DNA of 64,000 nt from a virus: the IMG/VR virus record IMGVR_UViG_3300033571_009591, positions 1 to 64,000 of that record; one strand, given 5' to 3'. Below, in pieces: positions 30,733 to 38,310 of this stretch; positions within the stretch are counted from its first letter, which is position 1, and every line of letters starts with the position of its first letter. The notes beneath the pieces are model-generated. The model searched no databases and was not told where the DNA came from. It was given only the letters and a program-made list of their open reading frames with translations. The translations under genes were made by a program, and so were the position numbers.

Positions 30733-30869
30733 TTCGGTTTGGGTGGTCGGTAGATTGCTCAAAGACTTTCAGTTCGGGTGCGTCCTTCCAACGCTTTCCC
30801 ACCAGAACCGAACGGAGAGTAAAGTGGGCAGAGTCCCTTAACCCCCTTTCGGGACTCTGCTCACACTTT
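30731..30869 (+). ncRNA. Structured 3' region ending in a strong hairpin
   Basis: CGGTT-TG-GGTGG (about 30734-30745) pairs with CCACC-AG-AACCG (about 30799-30810) enclosing GCGT...ACGC. Then GCAGAGTCCC/GGGACTCTGC (30828-30860) flanked by AAAGTG/CACTTT forms a hairpin. It ends the VWA transcript or is an RNA on its own. Confidence 0.5.
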
Positions 30870-30915
30870 AACAAAAAGTAAAAACGACAAATGACGAAAT
30901 GACAAGGGGAAAGAA

Positions 30916-31347
30916 ATGACAGATGAACCGAAAGTAAAAAGGCATGTTATTGAGACAGACCTCGATAGAACAGACGCGGTGTTTTACACAGGCGAAGGTC
31001 TTATTGCCACAGTTACATACAAAGGCTTTCATGTTGATGTTTATTGTGACGGCGTAACCCACGCAGAACTTTTAGACCAGCCTAACGGCTACCCTGTTTC
31101 AAGACTATCCTCTGCCTCAGATTTTATTAGTGCGGGGCTTAGTACGGATGACGCTATTAGTTTGGCGGTAGAGCAAGAAATACTCATATTCATAAACAAC
31201 TCGTGGTTCGACTTGTATTGCGAAGGCGAACACTTAGACATTGTGTGCCACACAATAGGCGACGCCATAGACTCAGCAAAGACTTATGTCGAAGAACAGT
31301 ATTTTGATGAACAAGAGTTGATGAAAGAACTTGACACGGCTAGTTAA
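30916..31347 (+). CDS. Hypothetical protein
   Basis: 143 residues, acidic, beta-rich start (GEGLIATVTYKGFHVDVYCD). AAGGGGAAAG before ATG; a repeat variant (AACAAAAAGTAAAAA) lies 32 bp upstream. No domain recognised. Confidence 0.68.
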   Translation: MTDEPKVKRHVIETDLDRTDAVFYTGEGLIATVTYKGFHVDVYCDGVTHAELLDQPNGYPVSRLSSASDFISAGLSTDDAISLAVEQEILIFINNSWFDLYCEGEHLDIVCHTIGDAIDSAKTYVEEQYFDEQELMKELDTAS

Positions 31348-31359
31348 TTTTGGTAAACT
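31331..31359 (+). promoter_or_regulatory. Promoter
   Basis: TTGACA, 17 bp, TAAACT; overlaps the end of the previous gene and drives 31389. Confidence 0.8.
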
Positions 31360-31388
31360 AACGGCAACAGAAAGAAAGGGGAAAACAA

Positions 31389-31904
31389 ATGCACACATGT
31401 CACATACTTTTAGTTGAAGCGGATAATGCCGAAGAGGCGTTGGATTATGTACGCTCTCAACTTAACGGCGAAGACCCATACCCAACTTGGTCTGATTGGC
31501 ACGAAGTTGGCGGGCGTTGGTCTGGATTATTTCAAGGCTGGGACGATACAAAAGATGTTCTTGGCTATGCGGACAACCCAACACTAGCCGAAGACATCCT
31601 AAAACAATTCTCGGACTTCAGGCTCGCGGAAATGAAGCGGTACAAAGAGCAACTGGACGAAGCGGACTTTTCACTAGACAAAGTTCTAGCCGACTACAAA
31701 ATAAACGACAACAAGGCGAACTTTGAGAACGGCATGAATTTATGGCGTATGCAAAAACTAATGCAGACACTTCAAGATGATTGGACTTCCGATAGCGGTG
31801 TGTTCGACCTTCAAGAAGGAACGGCAAGTCTTACATACTTTAAGGAACGATTGACGGCTCGCCCCGAGAAACAATTTTTAGTCCCAGTAGATTTTCACTT
31901 CTAA
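31389..31904 (+). CDS. Hypothetical protein
   Basis: 171 residues. YPTWSDWHEVGGRWSGLFQG is a phrase common in phage proteins of unknown role. An AAAGGGGAAA site precedes the ATG. Ends in FLVPVDFHF, suggesting a beta strand. Confidence 0.7.
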   Translation: MHTCHILLVEADNAEEALDYVRSQLNGEDPYPTWSDWHEVGGRWSGLFQGWDDTKDVLGYADNPTLAEDILKQFSDFRLAEMKRYKEQLDEADFSLDKVLADYKINDNKANFENGMNLWRMQKLMQTLQDDWTSDSGVFDLQEGTASLTYFKERLTARPEKQFLVPVDFHF

Positions 31905-31943
31905 GAGAAACTCGCTTTTAGCAAAAAGTAAAAACGGACAAGA

Positions 31944-31972
31944 TTGACACGGCAAGGAAAAATTGTTATTAT
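31944..31972 (+). promoter_or_regulatory. Promoter
   Basis: TTGACA, 17 bp, TATTAT, 10 bp after an AGCAAAAAGTAAAAA copy; drives 32001. Confidence 0.85.
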
Positions 31973-32000
31973 TGCTTAAACACAACAAAGGGGAAACCAA

Positions 32001-32309
32001 ATGGAATACAAAGAGATTACATACCGACTACGGCTTGTTCGTAAAATAAAAGGTTTCACACTACATGAAGTAGAGAAGCACTCGAACGGCGTGATAAATG
32101 CGGTTGCCTTAGGTAGTTGGGAACGAGGAGATAGAAAACCTACATTAGAACGATTGCTTGTTCTTTGTAGTGAAGTCTATAAAGTTCCGCTTTCTGCCGT
32201 TGTTAGCGGTAGTCATGACGAATTCATAAAGCAAATGCTTACTACGATTTACGCAGACCCTAAAGACCCGAACTTATTAAGTAAATACTTACCAAAGGAT
32301 AAAAAATGA
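32001..32309 (+). CDS. XRE-family HTH regulator
   Basis: 102 residues. LRLVRKIKGFTLHEVEKHSN, ALGSWERGDRKPTLERLLVL and CSEVYKVPL form a Cro/C1-type HTH. It likely represses or activates phage promoters. ATGA overlap with the next gene. Confidence 0.88.
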   Translation: MEYKEITYRLRLVRKIKGFTLHEVEKHSNGVINAVALGSWERGDRKPTLERLLVLCSEVYKVPLSAVVSGSHDEFIKQMLTTIYADPKDPNLLSKYLPKDKK

Positions 32310-32455
32310 AACCTTGTATCAAATGCGGTTGGCTAGTCAAAGACGACTTCGGATTATTGAAAGACGAGATGAACGGGTATGTCTGCGACTTCGCAGGAAC
32401 AACTCCGTTGCCACATCAAATAACTTTAGAAAGGAGTTTTGCTTTCGTTGTATAA
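32306..32455 (+). CDS. Cys-containing small protein
   Basis: 49 residues; CIKC plus a later Cys. ATGA overlap with the XRE gene indicates coupling. Unknown. Confidence 0.55.
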   Translation: MKPCIKCGWLVKDDFGLLKDEMNGYVCDFAGTTPLPHQITLERSFAFVV

Positions 32456-32475
32456 GCGAATAGCAAAAAGTAAAA

Positions 32476-32706
32476 ATGAAAGTTAGAGAACTTGTAAGTC
32501 AGTTGCAATTAAATTATCTCCCTGATGATGAAATTATTGTTGCTTACTGGGATAAAGAAACGATAGAAAATTACGGCTCGCCTGAACTTTCTAAAACTCA
32601 ATGGTCATTAGTTGTTGATGATTACGAGTCTGGTGAGTGGGGTTGGCAAAGTACGGCTGCCGAGGAATTTGTCGAGATTGCGGAAAGGATTGTCGGAGAT
32701 GAGTAA
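32476..32706 (+). CDS. Early hypothetical protein, paralogue of 23148
   Basis: 76 residues. MKVRELVSQLQLNYLPDDEI is related to the gene at 23148. Its ATG is the end of the TAGCAAAAAGTAAAAATG repeat; there is no Shine-Dalgarno. Acidic. Confidence 0.68.
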   Translation: MKVRELVSQLQLNYLPDDEIIVAYWDKETIENYGSPELSKTQWSLVVDDYESGEWGWQSTAAEEFVEIAERIVGDE

Positions 32707-32863
32707 AACTTGGAAAGTTACTTTCGTATCCCACTTCGGTACTGAGGTCACCTCGGAAACTCAAAGAGGGGCGCAAGCCCTTGCCTCGGAGTGGTTGGAG
32801 AACGAGTACGGTCACGATCTTGCTCGAGCCACCGAGATTGAGGTCGAGGAAGTCGAGCAATAG
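32699..32863 (+). CDS. 54-residue hypothetical protein
   Basis: Starts at ATG 32699 inside the end of the previous gene; the longer frame from 32612 is a shadow. Its TAG stop opens the next TAGCAAAAAGTAAAAA copy. Alpha/beta, acidic C-terminus. Confidence 0.6.
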   Translation: MSKTWKVTFVSHFGTEVTSETQRGAQALASEWLENEYGHDLARATEIEVEEVEQ

Positions 32864-32891
32864 CAAAAAGTAAAAACTAGGGGGGCAAAAT

Positions 32892-32907
32892 TGTGTCCTC
32901 TATCACA
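32892..32907. promoter_or_regulatory. Crp/GlxR-like site (imperfect)
   Basis: TGTGTCCTCTATCACA: one mismatch to TGTGA-N6-TCACA. Its centre is about 75 bp upstream of the expected start of the promoter at 32940. Confidence 0.45.
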
Positions 32908-32939
32908 AAAGATTTTTTTGGCGACACGCTTAAATGGAT

Positions 32940-32968
32940 TTGACAATAGAAAATTAAAATGAAATAAT
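32940..32968 (+). promoter_or_regulatory. Promoter (duplicate of the VWA promoter)
   Basis: TTGACA, 17 bp, AATAAT; near-identical to 28874-28902; drives 33030. Confidence 0.7.
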
Positions 32969-33029
32969 TGCTTTATCAAGTCAGATACTTGATGAACGAC
33001 AAAACGACATAGTGAAGGGAATTGGGCAA

Positions 33030-33416
33030 ATGCCTAGAACCAACATAGAGCAGGAAGTAGTTGTTAAGACAACTATCGCAGTATCAACAACAACAGTTGC
33101 GCTAGACGCAACAAATGCTAGTGAGTTAATCGCTAAACTTAACTCAATGCGTGACGCTATCAAGGCGCAACAAGACGCAGAGAAGGCTATCAAGGCTGAA
33201 CTCTACGGACTTATGGGCTACACACTCGTTAATGATGAGTGGGTCGGAACTGCCGAAGTTGGCACTATCGCAGGTATTACAGTTGCGAAGGTCGCAACAG
33301 TAAATGCTACAAAGTTGAACAAAGAAAAATTGTTCGCTGAAAACCCAAACGCTGAAGCCTTGCTAAAGGCTTACACAGAGCCAGCACCCTACAAGGCTCT
33401 AAAGATAGGTAAGTAA
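33030..33416 (+). CDS. Thr/Val/Ala-rich hypothetical protein
   Basis: 128 residues from ATG 33030. Contains a helical LIAKLNSMRDAIKAQQDAEK coiled coil and low-complexity TTIAVSTTTVALDATNA. Ends in a clear terminator. Function unknown. Confidence 0.68.
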   Translation: MPRTNIEQEVVVKTTIAVSTTTVALDATNASELIAKLNSMRDAIKAQQDAEKAIKAELYGLMGYTLVNDEWVGTAEVGTIAGITVAKVATVNATKLNKEKLFAENPNAEALLKAYTEPAPYKALKIGK

Positions 33417-33423
33417 TTCGAGA

Positions 33424-33457
33424 AGCCCTCGCACCGAAAGGTGCGGGGGTTTCTTTA
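33424..33457 (+). terminator. Intrinsic terminator
   Basis: CCCTCGCACC-gaaa-GGTGCGGGGG then TTTCTTT. Confidence 0.9.
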
Positions 33458-33505
33458 CCAAAAATTAAACCAACAACAAAAAGTAAAAAAGGGGAAAAAG
33501 AAAAA

Positions 33506-33655
33506 ATGGAAACTGAAAAAACAGTATGGGCGTCAAGTGTTACAGAGACTATGGTCGCTGAAGCAGGGTTAAACGATAACGAGATAAGTATGCTCGTTGA
33601 GTCGCTTAATGACGCGGTTATGGAAGTCTGCCTTAATTACAACATTACTAACTAA
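33506..33655 (+). CDS. 49-residue hypothetical protein
   Basis: Acidic helical peptide; AAAGGGGAAAA site, preceded by repeat variant AACAAAAAGTAAAAA (33475). Unknown. Confidence 0.55.
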   Translation: METEKTVWASSVTETMVAEAGLNDNEISMLVESLNDAVMEVCLNYNITN

Positions 33656-33661
33656 AGGTGA

Positions 33662-33690
33662 TTGACAAAAAAGAATTAAAGTTTTATACT
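33662..33690 (+). promoter_or_regulatory. Promoter
   Basis: TTGACA, 17 bp, TATACT; spacer almost identical to the promoter at 33938. Drives 33717. Confidence 0.9.
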
Positions 33691-33716
33691 TAGCACTACA
33701 CAACAAAGGGGGAAAG

Positions 33717-33932
33717 ATGAGTGAAATGTATAGATGTGTCGTGTGTGATAGCGACAAAGTAAATGAACACCCAAAGATTAAAGATAGTTTTTATGGACTC
33801 CAGTACCTATGTGATGATGATGAAAAAGGTTGCTGGGATACTTACGAGGGTTGGTATTGCGACACTTGTAAGTTGCTACACGACCACGATACCACTATGG
33901 AAAGTGATAACAGTTGCCAAGTAAAGGACTAA
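33717..33932 (+). CDS. Zinc-binding protein
   Basis: 71 residues with CVVC...C...GC...CDTC and H/D residues: two likely zinc knuckles. AAAGGGGGAAAG before the ATG. Unknown. Confidence 0.68.
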   Translation: MSEMYRCVVCDSDKVNEHPKIKDSFYGLQYLCDDDEKGCWDTYEGWYCDTCKLLHDHDTTMESDNSCQVKD

Positions 33933-33937
33933 GGTAC

Positions 33938-33966
33938 TTGACAAACAAGAATTAAAGTTTTATACT
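33938..33966 (+). promoter_or_regulatory. Promoter
   Basis: TTGACA, 17 bp, TATACT; drives 34008. Confidence 0.9.
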
Positions 33967-34007
33967 TAGCACTACCAACGCACGACTAACTAGAAAAGGG
34001 GAAATAA

Positions 34008-34490
34008 ATGACTACAACAACAATAGAAAAAGTTACAGTTAAGCAAGCAAGTCAAGCAATAAACCAACTCGCAACAAACTTTATGGAGTCAAACGAGATT
34101 GACGCGGACTTACTTTTGATTGTCACTAAGGGAATTACAACTAATACAATTGCCCACTTACGCGACTACATGCTCGGTATGCCAGCAGATTTTGGCGTAG
34201 GGTTTATGATTAATTTTGCTGAAGCGATTGAAGCACAAACACCTGCGGAGAACTCTTACGCAATTAAAACAATTCTCTCGGCTTTCTATTATGAAAACTT
34301 AGACTCTACTAAGGCTAAGGCAAAGGTTGATGAAGCACTAGCAATTAATCCTTCATACTCACTCGCTCAATTACTCTCACGAGTATTCGGTTCGGGTTGG
34401 TCTGCGGAGTCTTTCGTAAGTATGCGGAGCGAACTTCACCCTAAAGTTATTCTTTCGATTAAAGATGACGCGGAAGTAGAACTTTCATAA
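34008..34490 (+). CDS. DUF4192-like protein
   Basis: 160 residues. The C-terminal phrase KAKAKVDEALAINPSYSLAQ then LLSRVFGSGW resembles the end of actinobacterial DUF4192 proteins (tetratricopeptide-like helices). It is shorter than the host proteins. Function unknown. Confidence 0.6.
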   Translation: MTTTTIEKVTVKQASQAINQLATNFMESNEIDADLLLIVTKGITTNTIAHLRDYMLGMPADFGVGFMINFAEAIEAQTPAENSYAIKTILSAFYYENLDSTKAKAKVDEALAINPSYSLAQLLSRVFGSGWSAESFVSMRSELHPKVILSIKDDAEVELS

Positions 34491-34500
34491 GTAAGAGAAG

Positions 34501-34528
34501 CCCCGCAGAAATGCGGGGTTTTTCTTTT
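34501..34528 (+). terminator. Intrinsic terminator
   Basis: CCCCGCA-gaaa-TGCGGGG then TTTTTCTTTT. Confidence 0.92.
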
Positions 34529-34549
34529 CCCCGACACGCAGGTTAGGAT

Positions 34550-34578
34550 TTGCTATTTTGATTTTGATAGGATACAAT
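34550..34578 (+). promoter_or_regulatory. Promoter
   Basis: TTGCTA, 17 bp, TACAAT; drives 34608. Confidence 0.7.
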
Positions 34579-34607
34579 TAAGTTATCAAAACAAGGGGGT
34601 GAAATAA

Positions 34608-34829
34608 ATGTTAAGTTTCGGAGATTATGTAAATGGTCTTAATGACAACGCATGTTGTCAATGCGGACGCAAGGTGGGTAAGAGTCCTAAGTGGGTTCAT
34701 CTATCTATCTTTGGTTCGATACTCCACCCCGCGAGTGACGCGGACGGAGGAACGCAATCACAGGGGTTTTGGCCGGTGGGGAGCGAGTGCGCCAAAGCGT
34801 TCGACCCTGCGGTGCTAGTAAAAAACTAA
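34608..34829 (+). CDS. Zinc-binding protein
   Basis: 73 residues; CCQCGRK and later GSECAKAF, resembling the DUF6011-like phage zinc module (compare the gene at 41556, which ends VCGALL...GPVCGKRI). AAGGGGGTGAAA before the ATG. Confidence 0.65.
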   Translation: MLSFGDYVNGLNDNACCQCGRKVGKSPKWVHLSIFGSILHPASDADGGTQSQGFWPVGSECAKAFDPAVLVKN

Positions 34830-34841
34830 ATAGAAGTAAAA

Positions 34842-34876
34842 AGAACCCTCGCAGAAATGCGGGGGTTCTTTTTTTT
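34842..34876 (+). terminator. Intrinsic terminator
   Basis: AGAACCCTCGCA-gaaa-TGCGGGGGTTCT then eight T. Confidence 0.93.
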
Positions 34877-34997
34877 AGGTTTAGCAAAAAGTAAAAATAG
34901 CACCAAGATCGCTAGTGCGGTGCTGGACTTCCAAACAACTTTCATAGTTACCAAAACCTTAGCAAAAGAAGTGTTAAGACAAAACGGACATTTTGCT

Positions 34998-35013
34998 TGT
35001 GATGTATGTCACA
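34998..35013. promoter_or_regulatory. Crp/GlxR-like site (perfect)
   Basis: TGTGATGTATGTCACA matches TGTGA-N6-TCACA exactly, the binding pattern of Crp/GlxR. It lies 87 bp upstream of the gene at 35100, about 50-60 bp before a candidate CATAAT -10 (35063). The rest of 34877-35099 holds only an AGCAAAAAGTAAAAA copy (34883) and an AAACAACTT repeat (34930-34941). Confidence 0.65.
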
Positions 35014-35099
35014 AAATATTTTTTAGATTTTTGATTGACTTTTGTCCCTCTAATTCGTCTTACATAATAGAAGGATAAAAAATAACTAAGGGGGAAAAA

Positions 35100-35312
35100 A
35101 TGTACGATTACACAGATTACTTAGAGAGTAAATACGCCATGCCAGCCGGCCCAAAGCGTATAGCCCGACCAAACCTAACTACGATTGTGAAGCCTCGCAA
35201 GGTCGCACCAGCCCGCTACTGCGAGTGCGGTCAAAAGTTATCTATTGCCAACGAAGGCGTTGCTTGCTTTATCTGTACGCGGAAAAAAGATAAAGAAAAG
35301 AGAAAGAAATAA
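35100..35312 (+). CDS. Basic zinc-ribbon protein
   Basis: 70 residues; CECG...CFIC zinc ribbon with a Lys-rich tail (KKDKEKRKK), a likely nucleic-acid binder. AAGGGGGAAAAA site. Confidence 0.68.
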   Translation: MYDYTDYLESKYAMPAGPKRIARPNLTTIVKPRKVAPARYCECGQKLSIANEGVACFICTRKKDKEKRKK

Positions 35313-35323
35313 GTTATAGGTAT

Positions 35324-35352
35324 TTGACTTACTTATAGAAAAATGCTACAAT
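35324..35352 (+). promoter_or_regulatory. Promoter
   Basis: TTGACT, 17 bp, TACAAT; drives 35385. Confidence 0.8.
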
Positions 35353-35384
35353 TACGACAACAACAACTTATAGGGGGTAAATAA

Positions 35385-35513
35385 ATGTCAGACGCGGTTA
35401 TCAAACACTTAGGCTTATACGCCAATGGGAAAGTTGTTCCTATTTGCGGAGAGTGCGAGAAGGCACTCACACCCGAGGATCTCGGGTATGGACACGATTG
35501 TGAGGTTAAGTAA
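35385..35513 (+). CDS. 42-residue Cys protein
   Basis: CGEC and H-x-C near the end give a small metal site. Stop overlaps the next start (TAATG). Confidence 0.58.
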   Translation: MSDAVIKHLGLYANGKVVPICGECEKALTPEDLGYGHDCEVK

Positions 35514-35746
35514 TGGATACGATCTCAATGAGTTATCACTTGCGGGGAAATTTCTATCCACCGCTACCACTTGATTACGCTGAACCTGCCGTTAAAGCAT
35601 GGGAGTTGTATCAAGAGGAAAACTATGATGCGGTAGTCGTACTACCTGCAAGCATAGAGCCCCACCCCGCTACTGCCGTAAAGACAGAGGCCGGCTGGGA
35701 AATAACTGCAAGCGAGTTGGTGCGGATACTTAGATTAGATCGATAA
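35513..35746 (+). CDS. Hypothetical protein
   Basis: 77 residues, alpha/beta, with LVRILRLDR at the end. Coupled by TAATG. Followed by a terminator. Unknown. Confidence 0.65.
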   Translation: MDTISMSYHLRGNFYPPLPLDYAEPAVKAWELYQEENYDAVVVLPASIEPHPATAVKTEAGWEITASELVRILRLDR

Positions 35747-35760
35747 GTTAAACTAAAAGA

Positions 35761-35790
35761 GCCCCGTCAGAAATGGCGGGGTTTCTTATT
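35761..35790 (+). terminator. Intrinsic terminator
   Basis: CCCCGTCA-gaaa-TGGCGGGG (one U-G pair) then TTTCTTATTT. Confidence 0.85.
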
Positions 35791-35795
35791 TCCCC

Positions 35796-35900
35796 CTACA
35801 AACAACTTTTTGATCCGTACTATCTACTAATGCAATTTTTACTTTTTGCTAATGCAGGTTTTTTTTTGCAGCTGACCAGTTCCCGACTTACAAACAACTT
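35796..35900. repeat. Three-part composite repeat
   Basis: CTACAAACAACTT (35796-35808), 27 bp, TTTTTACTTTTTGCT (35836-35850), 37 bp, TTACAAACAACTT (35888-35900). CGACACGCT follows at 35926. Fills the gap between a terminator and the next promoter. Confidence 0.85.
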
Positions 35901-35943
35901 TCTGACCTACGCTTTTTTATTTGGGCGACACGCTGATTTAGAT

Positions 35944-35971
35944 TTGACAATCTGTAAAAAACCTTTATACT
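35944..35971 (+). promoter_or_regulatory. Promoter
   Basis: TTGACA, 16 bp, TATACT; close copy of the promoter at 26432; drives 36003. Confidence 0.85.
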
Positions 35972-36002
35972 TAGACTTACAACCAAACAAAGGGGGAACA
36001 AA

Positions 36003-36242
36003 ATGAAAAAGTTTATCTTGGTAAAGAAGTCTGACGGAGAACGCGGACAAAATGGCAAGAAGAAGATTTACGAAATTGTTCAAGAAGGAACTCGCGTTGT
36101 GATGATGTGGGGTAAGGCAGAAGAACTTAAGAAGCAAGAAAATGTCAAGACCTTCCAAACAGAACAACAGGCTTACTGGTTCGCACTTGATAAGCAATGG
36201 GAGAAGCAGAACAAGGGTTACGAGTTAGTAGCCTCTCTCTAA
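36003..36242 (+). CDS. WGR-domain-like protein
   Basis: 79 residues. KIYEIVQEGTRVVMMWGKAE, TFQTEQQAYWFALDKQWEKQ and NKGYEL follow the WGR-domain layout (Trp-Gly-Lys in place of Trp-Gly-Arg), a nucleic-acid-binding module best known from PARPs. About normal length for a lone WGR domain. Confidence 0.7.
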   Translation: MKKFILVKKSDGERGQNGKKKIYEIVQEGTRVVMMWGKAEELKKQENVKTFQTEQQAYWFALDKQWEKQNKGYELVASL

Positions 36243-36252
36243 GATGTGGGGA

Positions 36253-36276
36253 AGCCCCACCGAAAGGTGGGGTTAT
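36253..36276 (+). terminator. GAAA-loop hairpin, weak terminator
   Basis: CCCCACC-gaaa-GGTGGGG with only TTATCC after it; probably partial termination. Confidence 0.6.
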
Positions 36277-36283
36277 CCAACAC

Positions 36284-36312
36284 TTGACTTTACTTAGGTA
36301 AAGTGCTAAACT
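36284..36312 (+). promoter_or_regulatory. Promoter
   Basis: TTGACT, 17 bp, TAAACT; drives 36339. Confidence 0.85.
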
Positions 36313-36338
36313 TACGACAACAAAAGAAAAGGGAAAAA

Positions 36339-36653
36339 ATGAAAAACTTAGAACTGGTCAGAGAAAGAGTAAGCGAGGCTAAGGCTATCGCTTGGGATAC
36401 CTGCCACAAGATTTATGTCCTTATGGATGATGAGCAGGTAGAACTAATGCGCAAGTATCAGTATGACGACCTTATTACAAAAGAAAAAATGACAACTGAT
36501 GAAATGGTAGACACCTTAGAAGATTGGTTCGGGGCGTCTTGCAGTCTTAGATTTATTGAAGCAGTAAGCACTAATCACGAAAACCCGAACGCGGGTTTTG
36601 AGTCGCTCATTGGTCAAGGTGAAGATGAGGATTATTATGACGACGAAAACTAA
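36339..36653 (+). CDS. Hypothetical acidic helical protein
   Basis: 104 residues from ATG 36339 after AAAAGGGAAAAA. KIYVLMDDEQVELMRKYQYD looks like a phage early protein family; very acidic C-terminus (EDEDYYDDEN). Overlaps next gene by 17 nt. Confidence 0.68.
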   Translation: MKNLELVRERVSEAKAIAWDTCHKIYVLMDDEQVELMRKYQYDDLITKEKMTTDEMVDTLEDWFGASCSLRFIEAVSTNHENPNAGFESLIGQGEDEDYYDDEN

Positions 36654-37029
36654 AAAACCACCACGCTATCTCTATCACGCAACTGCGGTTTGTAACCAAG
36701 AGGGCATTGAGAAAGAAGGACTTCGTGCTGGTTTCGGAGAAGTCTATGCGAGCGAGAGCGAAGATGATTGTCTAGCCTTTATGGGATTTCGGTTAATGTC
36801 ACACTTTCACTTTAGTAAAAAAGGTGAAGAGCCTGTGTTTGTAGAACACGACAGATTACTTGTTTATGAGATTGACACAAAGGTTACTGGGAAAAGTAAA
36901 TGGGAAGTTGGAACAGACCACAACCCTGAGTTTTTTGGTAACGCAACTTCATGGGTTCACTTTGGTTCGATAGAACGAGGAGCGATTGTTCGCTGCATTG
37001 AGTTCGCTCCACAGGTTAGCAAAAAGTAA
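36637..37029 (+). CDS. ADP-ribosyltransferase-like protein
   Basis: 130 residues. PRYLYHATAVCNQEGIEKEG, GEVYASESEDDCLAF and later LLVYEID follow the H-Y-E type layout of Tpt1/PARP-like ART folds (His in YHAT, Tyr in VYAS). If active it would use NAD to modify protein or nucleic acid. Its last three codons and stop (SKK-TAA) are formed by the AGCAAAAAGTAAAAA repeat. The WGR-like gene lies just upstream. Confidence 0.5.
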   Translation: MTTKTKKPPRYLYHATAVCNQEGIEKEGLRAGFGEVYASESEDDCLAFMGFRLMSHFHFSKKGEEPVFVEHDRLLVYEIDTKVTGKSKWEVGTDHNPEFFGNATSWVHFGSIERGAIVRCIEFAPQVSKK

Positions 37030-37050
37030 AAACTGCGGTGATGCGGGTGC

Positions 37051-37079
37051 TTGACAAAAAACAACTCGCATGAGATACT
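37051..37079 (+). promoter_or_regulatory. Promoter
   Basis: TTGACA, 17 bp, GATACT; drives the four-gene unit from 37108. Confidence 0.85.
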
Positions 37080-37107
37080 TACACTACAAAGAAAGGGGGT
37101 CGCTCAA

Positions 37108-37365
37108 ATGAGTGACAAAGAAACAATAGCAATAGAGATAGATGTTGAAGAAGGTGCTTTCCTTAACATGGGGTTAGCACTATTACTAGAGATGTTAGGT
37201 AACGACATTGAAAATTGGGAGAACAAGAAAGAGTCCTCTATGGACAAATTGTTCTTCCTCATGGATACAAAGGTAGGAGTCGCAAGCCTATGGCGCAAGA
37301 TTCTTATCACAATGGGAGCAAGCCCTGAAGACATTGCTGAACACTTAGAGAGTGCGGGTGAGTGA
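37108..37365 (+). CDS. Hypothetical protein
   Basis: 85 residues from ATG 37108 (AAAGGGGG upstream). Leu-rich helical; unknown. Confidence 0.65.
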   Translation: MSDKETIAIEIDVEEGAFLNMGLALLLEMLGNDIENWENKKESSMDKLFFLMDTKVGVASLWRKILITMGASPEDIAEHLESAGE

Positions 37366-37366
37366 T

Positions 37367-37591
37367 ATGGCTGAGCACCATTACATAATTAAGTTTGATG
37401 ATGTTACTAAGGTATGGTCACATGACACAGATTCCGAAGAAGTGCGGTTTGTTGATGGCACTATCTATGATGAAGCAGAGCAAGCGTGGTTCGTACCATA
37501 CCAAGGTGATGGACAATTCTACCGAAACGCTGATGAGATTGACGAGCGACTATCAACAGTTATAGACCTACTAGAAGGGTTGAAAAAATAA
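37367..37591 (+). CDS. Hypothetical protein
   Basis: 74 residues, starts 1 bp after the previous stop. Acidic beta-rich. Stop-start overlap (TAATG) with next. Confidence 0.62.
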   Translation: MAEHHYIIKFDDVTKVWSHDTDSEEVRFVDGTIYDEAEQAWFVPYQGDGQFYRNADEIDERLSTVIDLLEGLKK

Positions 37592-37821
37592 TGGACGAGA
37601 TTCTTTTAAGTCGAACAGTTATGTTCGTAGGTGACTACTTTACTTTGATGACGACAGTTGTCCTTGACGAGAAGTTGCGGAACGACGATGAAGGTGACAA
37701 CGATTTCGCAGTTAGAGTTGCCTCAGTTTTTATGAATGAATACTACGGATTTGATGTAGAGGCAGTATCTAATAACATTGGAGTTGTTGATGATGATGGA
37801 GAGGTAGTTGAAGATGAGTAA
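37591..37821 (+). CDS. Acidic hypothetical protein
   Basis: 76 residues, acidic tail DDDGEVVEDE. Overlaps the next gene by 8 nt (ATGAGTAA). Confidence 0.62.
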   Translation: MDEILLSRTVMFVGDYFTLMTTVVLDEKLRNDDEGDNDFAVRVASVFMNEYYGFDVEAVSNNIGVVDDDGEVVEDE

Positions 37822-38164
37822 TCTCACACTTGACATGCTTTCTAATTTAGTTGATGACATTACAAATGGAAGTTTAGATGGTCAGTTGGATTCGATTAGT
37901 AAAGCAGTAGAGCAGAGAAAGAAAGACATTCGTAGTGGAACGACCATTGACGATTTTAGAGTTGGAGATGTTGTGACCATTAACGAGCGTTGCGGAACTA
38001 AGTACCTTATTGGAGAACGAGGCACAGTTGTCGGGATTCGTAGGACTAAGATAACAATTCAGTTTGAGAACCCGAAGGGTAGGTTCGTGCGGAAGAACGC
38101 AGATGGAACTACCTATTCTTCAGATGTTGTAGTGCCAGTAGAAATTGTTGATAGAAAAAAGTAA
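37814..38164 (+). CDS. KOW/Tudor-like protein
   Basis: 116 residues from ATG 37814. DFRVGDVVTIN...LIGERGTVVGIRRTKITIQFE reads like an SH3-type KOW/Tudor barrel, often RNA- or protein-binding. Ends DRKK-TAA within a weak copy of the A-rich repeat. Confidence 0.65.
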   Translation: MSNLTLDMLSNLVDDITNGSLDGQLDSISKAVEQRKKDIRSGTTIDDFRVGDVVTINERCGTKYLIGERGTVVGIRRTKITIQFENPKGRFVRKNADGTTYSSDVVVPVEIVDRKK

Positions 38165-38193
38165 AAGAGAAGGAAATGCGGTAAAGTATTATC

Positions 38194-38297
38194 ACCTCGG
38201 CAAATAGGCAACCCCTTCGCCTCCGCCGAGATGAGAGTGGGCTCACCCTTCCACTCCGCCAACTTCTCTCTTTAACCCCTTTTAGATGAGAAGTTGG
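38194..38297 (+). ncRNA. Candidate RNA with three hairpins
   Basis: CTCGGC/GCCGAG enclosing AGGC/GCCT (38196-38230), GAGTGG/CCACTC (38235-38256), and CCAACTTCTC/GAGAAGTTGG (38259-38297). A TAAAGT hexamer (38182-38187) ends 6 bp before 38194; no -35 is evident, so it may also be the 3' part of the upstream mRNA. Confidence 0.5.
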
Positions 38298-38310
38298 TGT
38301 AGTAGGGTGC

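Noticed and set aside
34857-35078. 73-residue plus-strand ORF containing LAKSKN and CDVCHKIF
   Set aside because: It begins in a terminator, spans both dispersed repeats and the Crp-like site, and has no ribosome site.
35773-36006. 77-residue ORF between terminator and promoter
   Set aside because: It is made of terminator, repeat and promoter sequence and overlaps the start of the WGR-like gene.
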